The position numbers were made by a program, and so were the translations under genes. Below, piece by piece: positions 56,723 to 64,000 of a DNA stretch of 64,000 nt. Origin of the DNA: Streptomyces sp. NBC_00154 (GTDB taxonomy: Bacteria > Actinomycetota > Actinomycetes > Streptomycetales > Streptomycetaceae); the NCBI RefSeq assembly GCF_026342835.1, contig NZ_JAPEMI010000001.1, forward strand, positions 3,664,501-3,728,500, in the 5' to 3' direction. The stretch's first letter is position 1, and each line of letters begins with the position of its first letter. The notes beneath the pieces are model-generated. The model did not search any database. It worked only from the letters and a program-made list of their open reading frames with translations, and was not told where the DNA came from.

Positions 56723-58168
56723 TCAGTTGGCGAAATCGTCGCCGAAGTAGGAGATCCCGGCAGGCCCGCCGACCGATCCCGGGCCGAAGGCCGTCGATCC
56801 GGTCGCCGTGATGTCGCTGGTCCCCGTCTTGAACAGCCAGACCGAACCGACGCCGTTGTTCTCAGCGGAAGCACCGGCCACCAGTTCCGCGCGGCCGTCG
56901 TTGTTGCTGTCCGTGACCCATACGGAGCCGCCGAACTCGTCACGGGCCTCGGCGGCGCCGGGGACCCCCGCCGTGTCCTGGGAGAAGCTCTTCGAACCGG
57001 TGCCGGTCAGTCCCTTGGCCGAGCCGCGCAGCACGGTGACCGAGCCGGCCGACTGCTTGGATCCGAGGGCTTCGCCCGAGGCGCCGACGGCGACATCGGC
57101 GTACCCGTCGCCGTTGGTGTCACCCGCGGACACGCTCCACCCGAAGCGGTCGTTCTTCTCGGCGGTGCCCGGGACCGAGGCGGTGTCCTGGGTGATCCGG
57201 ACAGGGGTCCGGGTGGACAGGCCGGAGGCGCTTCCGTACGTCACGGTGACCGCACCGCCCGGACCGCCGTTCGGCTCCTCGGCGGACTTCTCCATGAAGT
57301 TGCCGGTGATGATGTCCCCGTAACCGTCCTTGTCCACGTCGGCGATGGCCGCCGCGTAGCCGCCGGCGAGCTTGCTCGACGCCTTGAGGCCGGTGGAGCT
57401 GCCCTTGTAGAGGACGCTGCGGGTGGCGTACACGTTGCCGCTCTCCTGCTGGCCCATGACGAGGAGGTCGGCCGCACCGTCCCCGTTGACGTTGCCGGCG
57501 ACGAGCTTGTCCGGGTAGATGCCGGTGGCGGCGGTGGTGTCGATGCCGACGAGGGCAGCGGCCTTGCCGGTACGGGAGATGGGGCCCTTGAAGATGTTCA
57601 GGCTCGGGGTGGAGTTGTTGCCGGCGGCGAGGTCGGTGTGTCCGTCGCCGTCGAAGTCGCCGGCCGCCAGGGCCCAGCCGAGTTCGTTCCGGTACTTGGG
57701 CAGCGGGGACGCGATGTCGGTGCCGGTCGTGAGGCCGGTCGCCCCGCCCCAGATGACGGTGAGGACACCGAACGAGTCGGTGGAGCCGATCCGCTCGGAG
57801 TGCACGCCGACCACGAGGTCGGTGTACCCGTCGCCGTCGAGGTCGCCCGTGGTGAGCCGGTCACCGAAGTAGTCACCGGCCTCCGGAGTGCCGGGGATGC
57901 CCGTGGTGGCCTGGCTGATGACCTTGTGCTTGGACTTGTCGAGGCCGCTCTTGGTGCCGTAGACGACCGTGACGTAACCGGCCCCTTCCCTGCCCGAGAT
58001 CTTGCCGATGGGCGCGGCTATGACGAGGTCGCGGTAACCGTCGCCGTTGAAGTCGCCCTGCAGCCTGGAAGGCGCGGCGGAGGCGCTGCCCGCGCCGGCG
58101 ACGAGCAGCGCGCCGGTGAGCGCGGCCGCGGCGGCGGTAGCGGTGGCGATACGGAGGCTCTGGTGCAT
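56723..58168 (-). CDS. Secreted FG-GAP (integrin-alpha-like) repeat protein
   Basis: 481 aa. Signal peptide MHQSLRIATATAAAAALTGALLVAGAGSASA cleaved near ASA-AP (shown as residues 1-31). The mature protein is a seven-bladed propeller of FG-GAP repeats, each with a calcium loop of the type DFNGDGYRDL, DLDGDGYTDL, DFDGDGHTDL, NVNGDGAADL, DVDKDGYGDI, DTNGDGYADV and DSNNDGRAEL. Likely extracellular, calcium-stabilised and adhesive or substrate-binding; no enzyme motif seen. Confidence 0.9.
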   Translation of the reverse strand: MHQSLRIATATAAAAALTGALLVAGAGSASAAPSRLQGDFNGDGYRDLVIAAPIGKISGREGAGYVTVVYGTKSGLDKSKHKVISQATTGIPGTPEAGDYFGDRLTTGDLDGDGYTDLVVGVHSERIGSTDSFGVLTVIWGGATGLTTGTDIASPLPKYRNELGWALAAGDFDGDGHTDLAAGNNSTPSLNIFKGPISRTGKAAALVGIDTTAATGIYPDKLVAGNVNGDGAADLLVMGQQESGNVYATRSVLYKGSSTGLKASSKLAGGYAAAIADVDKDGYGDIITGNFMEKSAEEPNGGPGGAVTVTYGSASGLSTRTPVRITQDTASVPGTAEKNDRFGWSVSAGDTNGDGYADVAVGASGEALGSKQSAGSVTVLRGSAKGLTGTGSKSFSQDTAGVPGAAEARDEFGGSVWVTDSNNDGRAELVAGASAENNGVGSVWLFKTGTSDITATGSTAFGPGSVGGPAGISYFGDDFAN

Positions 58169-58429
58169 GCGGATCTTCTTGTCCTGCGGCAGGCCGGATG
58201 CCGGTGGTACGGCATCGGAATTCGGTTGATCGGTCGGCGCCGGTGCACATGTGGGCAGGCGTTCGGGCGCGTACGCGTGTACCCACGTCGCTCGGTGCAG
58301 ATGAGGACTGCTGGAGGGCCTCCAGGGTTGTACGGGACAGGTGTGCCGTCACGTATCCCTCATCCGGGGACCCCTCAGCCGACCGGAACCCGCCACCTCG
58401 GCGCGACTGTCCGTCCGTGGCGTGGGCCT

Positions 58430-61396
58430 CTACCGGGGCTCGCGGTCTTCGATCCCCTCGGTCGCCGGTGCACGGTCGGCGCGGTGCGCACGGGAGCCGT
58501 GCACGTCGAGCACGGCCTGGAACTGCTTGCCCGCCTCGCGGACGCGGCCTGCCGCCAGGTAGGCGCGGCCCAGGCGGCTACGGATGTCCATCTCCAGCCA
58601 GTCGTAACTGGGTTCGGTGAGGGGGGACAGCAACTGGAGCTGTACGAGGGCCTGATGATGGAGGGCCATGGCCGCGCTCAGGTTTCCCTCGCCCTGCTCC
58701 GCCGTGCCCAGCCGGGTCAGGCTGCGCGCACAGAGGAAGATGTCCCCGGCCTGCTCGACCAGGTGGACCGCCTCGCGGAGCGAGCCCTTGGCCTCACCGT
58801 AGTGGCCGAGGCGGAGGTGGACGTCGGCGGCGCAGCTCAAGGGTCTGCCGAGCATGCGCGGCCTGCCGTCCGTCTCGGCATGGGCGTAGGCGTCGGCGAA
58901 GCAGGCCAGCGCCTCCTCGTTCCGTTTCCCGAAATAGTGGGCGAGGCCGAGGATGACGAGCGCCATCGAGGCGACCCAGTCCCTGCGCAGTCGCTTGGCC
59001 AGGTCCACCGCCGCGGTGACATGGCGAATCGCCCGGTCGCCCTCGCCCACACTCAGGTCGAGAGCGCCCAGCCCGGCGTGGGTCCGGGCCTCTTCGCACG
59101 GGTAGGGGCGGCGCCGGCCGAGGTCCAGTGCCTCGGTGAAGTAGGTGCGCGCCTGCGCGTACCGGCGTTGGTGTACGGCGGTGTAGCCCAAGCAGTTCCG
59201 CAGTGCGAGGACCATCCGCTCGTCGGTGGCCCCGTCCACGTGGTCGAGCGCGATCTCAAGAGCCGTCTGGCACTCGTGGTAGCGGCCTTGCCGTACGAAG
59301 TAGTCGACCAGCGCCTCGGCAATCCAGCAGGCGTAGTCGGCCTCGCCGAGGGCCGCGGCATGTCCGACGACGTCGGCGAGCTCTCCACCGGCCGCGTCCA
59401 GCCAGGCCTCCGCCTCCTGCCAGGTCGTGAACGGTGCTCCATCGGGCTGAGGTCCGGTGGGGAAGCCGCGGGAGCCCCAGTCACTGGCGATCCGGGCCGC
59501 GTCCAGGTGAAGGCGGAGTGCGGCTGTGCGCGCGGCGGCGGCTTCGGCGGGCGCTGCTTCCGCGAGGTGTCGTGCGTGCATGCGAACCAGGTCGTGCAAT
59601 CGGTAGCGGCCCGGACGCGGCTGCTGCAGAAGACTCGTGTCGACCAGGCTTTCCAGGATCTGCTCGGTGGCGTGGGACGGCCCATTGAGCATGGCCGCCA
59701 CCGTCAGCACGTCGAACTCGACCGTCGGCGCCAGGCCCAGGGCGCGGAAAACGCGCTGCTGCTCGGGTGCGAGATGTTCGTACGACAGGCTGAAGGCCGC
59801 CTCCACACTGCGATCCCCGACGCTCAGTTCGCCGAGCCGGTTCTCATCGCCTGCCATGCGGCCCGCCAGGTACCCCACCGTCCAGGTGCTGCGGTTCTGC
59901 AGCCGCGACCCGGCGATGCGCAGTGCCAGCGGCAGCCCGTCGCAGAGCCCGACCAGCTGCTGCGTCGCCTCCGGCTCCCGGCCCGCGCGCTCCTCTCCGA
60001 TGATGTGCGCGAGCAGGGACACCGCGTCCCCGCTGTCCAGGGGCTCCAGGGTGACCCGTCGGTCGGCGTCCACTTCGGCCAGCCGCCGTCGGCCGGCCAC
60101 CAGCAGCCTGCTTCCCGCTCCGGCCGGCAGCAGCGGTCGTATCTGGTCGGCGTCCAGGGCGTCGTCCAGCACGAGGAGCAGTCGCAGCGGGCTGGTTGCC
60201 GCGCGCCAGACGGCGGTGAGCTCCTCGAGGTCGCTCGGCAACTCGCCTTTGGCTGCGCCGAGCGATCGGAGCAGTCGCTGCAGCGCCTGCTCCGGCGATT
60301 GGCGGCGCTGTGTGCTGTGCGCGCGCAGGTCCACGAACAGGCAGCCGTCCGGGTAATGGGCGCTGAGCTCCCGGGCCGCGCGCACGACGAGCGCGGTCTT
60401 GCCGACCCCGGCCGTACCGTCCACCGTCACGATCGATACGGATCCGGGCGCGGAAGGCGCGATCAGCTGCGCCAGCTCGGCCTCCCGCCCGATCAGGCGG
60501 CCGGCGTCGCCCGGCAGTTCATTGACTGTGCGGCCGAGCCGGGGCCGGGTGGAAGGAGCGGCGGAGCGCGCCGTGGCCGGACCGAGAAGGCGTTCGTCGT
60601 CCCGGCGCAGCACCGCTTCATGCACGCGACGGAGCTCATCGCCGGGATCGACCCCGAGCTCGTCGCGCAGCCGCTCGCACTTTTCCTGATAGACAGTCAG
60701 TGCCTCCGCCTGACGTTCGCTGCCGTACAGGGCGCGCATGCGCAACGCCACCAGCGACTCGTCGTACGGACTGGACGCCGACAGGGCGGCGAGGCCGTCC
60801 AGGGCATCGGCGTATCGGCCGAGCAGAACCAGGCACTCGAGCCGTTCCACTCGAACCCTGAGCAGGCGCTCCAGCAGCCGCTGCCGTTCGACGTCGGCGA
60901 ACGGTCCGGGCAGCCCGGCCAGTGGCTCGCCGTCGAACAGGGCGAGTGCGGCCGACAACCGGTCCACCGCGGTGGCCGGGTCGCCGGAGGCCTTCGCGCG
61001 CCGAGCGTCGTCGATGTGCTCGGCCAGGTCTGCCGCATCGAGCTGGACACCGTCGGCGACGAGACGGTACCCGCCCCCTTCCCCGCGGATCAACGAATCC
61101 GCCGGCCCGGTGCCCTCCGCGTCGAGGACCCGCCGCAACTCGTAGATGTAGCTGGGCAGTACCTTGCGGCCGGTCTTCGGTGGCTCGGCCCCCCAGATCC
61201 CGTCGAGCAACTGCTCGTGGCTCACCAGGAAGCCCGGACGCAACGCCAGCGCGGCCAGCACGGCCTGTCGCCGGACGGGCCCCAGGGGCAGCTGCGCCCC
61301 GCCACGCCAGGCCCGCACCGGCCCGAGCACGGCAAGCCGGAGCCGTCGACAAGAACCCGCGCCCACCCGAAGCCTCCGCTCCGCTCCGCGCATCAT
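58430..61396 (-). CDS. SARP/AfsR-type regulator (SARP + NB-ARC + TPR)
   Basis: 988 aa. Residues 20-115 form the OmpR-like winged helix (RLAVLGPVRAWRGGAQLPLGPVRR, QAVLAALALRPG), and 118-265 the bacterial transcriptional activation domain. An NB-ARC ATPase follows, with P-loop GTAGVGKT at 327-334 and Walker B LLLVLDDALD. The C-terminal third is TPR-like. This is the full AfsR/RedD-relative plan, usually an activator of secondary metabolism or development. Target genes cannot be read from the window. ATG 61396 lacks an obvious ribosome site. Confidence 0.92.
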   Translation of the reverse strand: MMRGAERRLRVGAGSCRRLRLAVLGPVRAWRGGAQLPLGPVRRQAVLAALALRPGFLVSHEQLLDGIWGAEPPKTGRKVLPSYIYELRRVLDAEGTGPADSLIRGEGGGYRLVADGVQLDAADLAEHIDDARRAKASGDPATAVDRLSAALALFDGEPLAGLPGPFADVERQRLLERLLRVRVERLECLVLLGRYADALDGLAALSASSPYDESLVALRMRALYGSERQAEALTVYQEKCERLRDELGVDPGDELRRVHEAVLRRDDERLLGPATARSAAPSTRPRLGRTVNELPGDAGRLIGREAELAQLIAPSAPGSVSIVTVDGTAGVGKTALVVRAARELSAHYPDGCLFVDLRAHSTQRRQSPEQALQRLLRSLGAAKGELPSDLEELTAVWRAATSPLRLLLVLDDALDADQIRPLLPAGAGSRLLVAGRRRLAEVDADRRVTLEPLDSGDAVSLLAHIIGEERAGREPEATQQLVGLCDGLPLALRIAGSRLQNRSTWTVGYLAGRMAGDENRLGELSVGDRSVEAAFSLSYEHLAPEQQRVFRALGLAPTVEFDVLTVAAMLNGPSHATEQILESLVDTSLLQQPRPGRYRLHDLVRMHARHLAEAAPAEAAAARTAALRLHLDAARIASDWGSRGFPTGPQPDGAPFTTWQEAEAWLDAAGGELADVVGHAAALGEADYACWIAEALVDYFVRQGRYHECQTALEIALDHVDGATDERMVLALRNCLGYTAVHQRRYAQARTYFTEALDLGRRRPYPCEEARTHAGLGALDLSVGEGDRAIRHVTAAVDLAKRLRRDWVASMALVILGLAHYFGKRNEEALACFADAYAHAETDGRPRMLGRPLSCAADVHLRLGHYGEAKGSLREAVHLVEQAGDIFLCARSLTRLGTAEQGEGNLSAAMALHHQALVQLQLLSPLTEPSYDWLEMDIRSRLGRAYLAAGRVREAGKQFQAVLDVHGSRAHRADRAPATEGIEDREPR

Positions 61397-61555
61397 CAGA
61401 ATTTCATTCGCATTGCAGCGTGTGCCGCCATGGTTTGCAAGTGCCCATCGAAATTCCGGGGTTCAACCGCAGGGGAGCACCGGAGGGCGCGCTGTGCCGG
61501 GCGGCGGCCGTTGGCCGGGGAAATGGCCGCCGCCCCCCGAGGAAGGAACACGGAC

Positions 61556-62131
61556 GTGACCGTCATCGACAGGTCTCTCACGAGGTTGCTGAAACAGCGG
61601 AGGCTCTTCCTCACGCGCGAGCGGAGCGATGCCGCGGAGATCGTGTACGTATGCGTGGACGACGGGCTCCCCGGTGGCTATCCGGTCGGCTACGTCATCC
61701 CGTCCCGTGCGGGGACCTGGTTCGCGTACGCCCGAGCCCGTCCCGGCCGCGTCTTCGCCAACGACCAGGTGGACGCCGGACTGCTGAGTGTCGAAGAGGC
61801 CGTGCGCGCCGTCCTCGATCACGCCCGCTACGGGGACGTCCTGTTCGCCCTGGAACAGCGAGCCGGCTCCGGCGCCACGTACACCGCCGAGGTGCGCCGG
61901 GCCCACGCCACCTGGCTCGCCGCGCTCGCCGAGCCCGAAGGCATCACTCACCTCGGCAACGGCAGGGTTCGCTTCACCGGCCCCGCCGTCGCGTATCTGC
62001 GCGGTCTTCCGGAACGCCTCGGCTGCCACGTGGACGACGAGGACCGGATCCGGCTGGCGGGGGAGTCGTACCGGTTGGTCCGCGAGACCCGGCACACCGG
62101 CGAAGCACGCCCTGACGGAGGAATGGGCTGA
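61556..62131 (+). CDS. Unknown soluble protein
   Basis: 191 aa from GTG 61556 after GAGGAAGGAA; the open frame upstream runs through the SARP gene and is not coding. No recognised domain. GLPGGYPVGYVIPSRAGTWFAYARARPG and VEEAVRAVLDHARYG resemble small actinobacterial DUF proteins linked to mobile or phage regions. It diverges from the SARP regulator across 159 bp and may be one of its targets. Confidence 0.6.
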   Translation: MTVIDRSLTRLLKQRRLFLTRERSDAAEIVYVCVDDGLPGGYPVGYVIPSRAGTWFAYARARPGRVFANDQVDAGLLSVEEAVRAVLDHARYGDVLFALEQRAGSGATYTAEVRRAHATWLAALAEPEGITHLGNGRVRFTGPAVAYLRGLPERLGCHVDDEDRIRLAGESYRLVRETRHTGEARPDGGMG

Positions 62132-62224
62132 CCGAGGCCGAGTTGGTGGCCGCGGCCCCGGCGGCGGGGCGGCGGGGATCTCGGACACGGCACGCGGAGC
62201 CGGCTCGGTGAGCGACCTGGTCCG

Positions 62225-63568
62225 CTAGCCGTTGACGCAGGTGTTGCCCGCCGCAGGATTGAGCACTCCGATGACGTTCACCGTGTTGCCGCACACGTTG
62301 ACGGGGATGTCCACCGGCGCCTGTACGACGTTGCCGGACAGCAGACCGGGCGAGCCCGTCGCGGTGCCCACGGCTGAGTCCTTCGCCTCGACGGTCAGGG
62401 TCGTGGGGTCCGGGAGATTCAGGCCGACCGTGGTGATCCCGTCAGGGCGGTTGACGTAGGTTCCCGCCTCGTCGGCGGTGACATTCACCGTGACCGTGCA
62501 GGACTCCGTGCCGACGGCCAGGTCGCCGCCGTCCAGAGTCACCGACGAGCCGCCCGGCTCAGCGGTGACGGTGCCGTTGCCGCAGGTCGTCGACGCGTTG
62601 GCGTCCGAGGCCATGCTCACGCCGTCGGGCAGGCTGTCGGTGAAGCCGAAGTCGTTCTTCGCCGCCAGTTCACCGGTGTTGGTCACCGTCATCGTGAGCG
62701 TCGATGTGTCGCCCTCGTCGATGGTGGCAGGACTGAACGCCTTGTCCAGCTGCGGAGTCGCATCCAGGATCCGAATGTTGTCGAAGGCGTGGTCATTACC
62801 GCCCCAGCTGCCTTGCCCATTGACCATCTTGATGCCCAACTCGGTGCCGTTGAACAGTACGGCCCTGTCGCTGGCGAACGACCCGGCCATGAGCCCACTT
62901 CTTCCTCCGGGGTAGGGGTGGGAGTTGGGGTCGGTGCAGGGATTGATGGGGGTGGTGAAGGTCGGGATGTCCGGACCGCCGCCAGTGAGGTAGAACTTCA
63001 GCAGCGAATCCTCGTAATCGCAATTATCTGCCGCCACGTCCACCGCGAAGGTGAAGTAGCGGTTCGGCTTCGCGATCGGGATCGGCTGCTCGGTCCGGAA
63101 TTCCACCCGGTCGGCACCAGGGTCTACATTGTCGCTGTACGCCGATACTGCGTGGTTGGCCGGCGGATTCGTCCCGCCGATCTGCCCCAGCACATCGGCC
63201 ATGTCCTTCAGTTGCGGCACCCACCGGCAGCCAGGCTGATCAGCACCGGTCCGGCTCAGGATGATGCCGTTGCACTGTCCGTGGTCAAGCCACGGTGGGT
63301 CGGCCGTGTACGTCTCGTTCAGCGGTGGAGCCCCAACGTAGTCCTCCAGGAAGACCGGGGTCTCGCCTGCCTGCTCGAAGTCCTCGAGGAACACCGTGGC
63401 CGGAGCCTGCGGGACCCCCGGAGTGCCGGGAGCGTGAGTGACGTTCACACCCGCCGGCGTGACCACGGCCTGGGCCTGACCGGCCAGCGGAGCACTCGCG
63501 ATCGCGAGAGCCACCACGGACACCGATGCAGTGCTCCAGGAAAGCTTCACTGCGGAAATTGCCACCAC
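62225..63568 (-). CDS. Secreted DUF11-like protein with C-terminal chaplin domain
   Basis: About 447 aa. Starts are uncertain: GTG 63568 (after GGAAATGAG) or GTG 63550, which gives a neat MKLSW signal peptide; both lead into STASVSVVALAIASAPLAGQAQA with AQA cleavage. The mature protein has a beta-rich domain (residues 40-250), then a DUF11/DUF7933-type module (LDKAFSPATIDEGDTSTLTM, TMTVTNTGE, FTDSLPDGVSM). The last 43 residues are a chaplin domain: GSPGLLSGNVVQAPVDIPVN, then CGNTVNVIGVLNPAAGNTC with the two conserved cysteines. Chaplins self-assemble into surface amyloid on aerial hyphae, so this protein may be tethered to or co-assemble with the rodlet layer. Confidence 0.82.
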   Translation of the reverse strand: MVAISAVKLSWSTASVSVVALAIASAPLAGQAQAVVTPAGVNVTHAPGTPGVPQAPATVFLEDFEQAGETPVFLEDYVGAPPLNETYTADPPWLDHGQCNGIILSRTGADQPGCRWVPQLKDMADVLGQIGGTNPPANHAVSAYSDNVDPGADRVEFRTEQPIPIAKPNRYFTFAVDVAADNCDYEDSLLKFYLTGGGPDIPTFTTPINPCTDPNSHPYPGGRSGLMAGSFASDRAVLFNGTELGIKMVNGQGSWGGNDHAFDNIRILDATPQLDKAFSPATIDEGDTSTLTMTVTNTGELAAKNDFGFTDSLPDGVSMASDANASTTCGNGTVTAEPGGSSVTLDGGDLAVGTESCTVTVNVTADEAGTYVNRPDGITTVGLNLPDPTTLTVEAKDSAVGTATGSPGLLSGNVVQAPVDIPVNVCGNTVNVIGVLNPAAGNTCVNG

Positions 63569-64000
63569 CTCATTTCCAATCACCACAGCGCACAGGGAAC
63601 AACGGCGGACATAGGCAGCCCAATCCACTTGCATGCACGCTGAAATACAGGTTGCTCAAATTTCAGCACACGCACCCCGGAACCCGAAGGCCGGCGAGCT
63701 GGGTGGTTGCATTCCTCACTGCATTGGTCGAGCTGAGAATTAACCCTATGAGGCGATATCGGAATTCCATAAATGCAACGAGCGGGACATTTCTCGGGCC
63801 CTTCCCCTTCTCTGTGAGATAAATAGGATTTTTCTCCTGGCGGTGGCCCGGATTTCCGCCCGGCAAGCGGGGGGGTACCGCCGTATGGCCCACGTGGGGT
63901 TTTGGGAAGAGAAAGGCGGGCTGCTTGGGTGGTGGCGTCGCCCGGACCACGGGAGATGCGCCCCCGGCCGGCCACGGCCGGGCGACAATCCGCCCCCCGA
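63569..64000. other. Upstream region of the chaplin-domain gene, 432 bp
   Basis: No gene supported. Positions 63640-63850 are noticeably AT-richer than the rest of the window (for example AATTAACCCT, ATAAATAGGATTTTT), as in some developmental promoters. The last 100 bp are GC-rich again with short inverted repeats around CCGGCCGGCCACGGCCGG. Confidence 0.45.

Noticed and set aside
56681..62131. Open reading frame of 1816 codons on the plus strand
   Set aside because: It runs antisense through the FG-GAP and SARP genes with Arg/Gly/Val-rich nonsense; only its last 191 codons (from GTG 61556) look like a gene.

Overview
The window is high-GC actinobacterial DNA, almost certainly from a Streptomyces. 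It carries a chaplin domain, a SARP regulator, a fused FbiC (F420) synthase, a DUF397/XRE-DUF5753 pair, a GPP34 protein, a DmdR/IdeR-type iron box, and frequent GTG/TTG starts. No rRNA, tRNA or CRISPR array was seen.

Left part (1-21.3 kb). A FabG4-like reductase (cut by the window edge) and a thiolase diverge from a shared palindrome, followed by an acyl-CoA ligase, a methyltransferase and a VOC protein. Next is a catabolic block: luciferase-like (LLM) oxidoreductase, SDR, second LLM oxidoreductase, D-aminoacylase-type amidohydrolase, aldehyde dehydrogenase and APC permease. A repeated operator, CTGACG-N3-CGTCAG, lies in front of several of these genes and also in front of an SDR and an unknown gene 30 kb away. 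An iron box at 15.06 kb sits between an internally deleted siderophore-interacting protein and a two-domain protein that joins a penicillin-acylase (Ntn) hydrolase to a siderophore-type GNAT acyltransferase. A LigD-type 3'-phosphoesterase/HhH-GPD operon and an MFS transporter share a promoter region with MarR-like palindromes. A frameshifted lipoprotein and a hydrolase remnant lead into the first insertion-sequence cluster.

Mobile DNA. At 22.1-25.6 kb and at 39.1-42.4 kb the same arrangement recurs. A 1775-bp IS1182-family element (7-bp target duplication) is inserted at the same offset inside the upstream terminal inverted repeat of an IS4-family element (10-bp target duplication). The second cluster splits a serine recombinase gene, which can be rejoined exactly in frame.

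Middle (25.7-38.2 kb): secreted PHP-type metallohydrolase, F420-type LLM oxidoreductase, SRPBCC/ArsR pair with three promoter palindromes, phosphodiester glycosidase, FbiC, ADP-ribosylglycohydrolase, sodium:solute symporter, SDR.

Right part (43-64 kb). After an unknown protein comes a translationally coupled pair: a 138-aa helical protein ending in RVYQAGRDQHITE, then an NB-ARC/TPR protein whose N-terminus carries RVYLATGDQHITE. This matches the layout of bacterial NLR/effector pairs thought to signal through amyloid-templating motifs, and is the best candidate for an undescribed system here. It is followed by DUF397 and XRE-DUF5753 genes, a GPP34 protein, a D,D-carboxypeptidase with a very long acidic N-terminus, polytopic and secreted proteins, a PEP-mutase-like enzyme, an FG-GAP protein, a SARP-NB-ARC-TPR regulator, and a secreted protein with a DUF11-like module capped by a chaplin domain.
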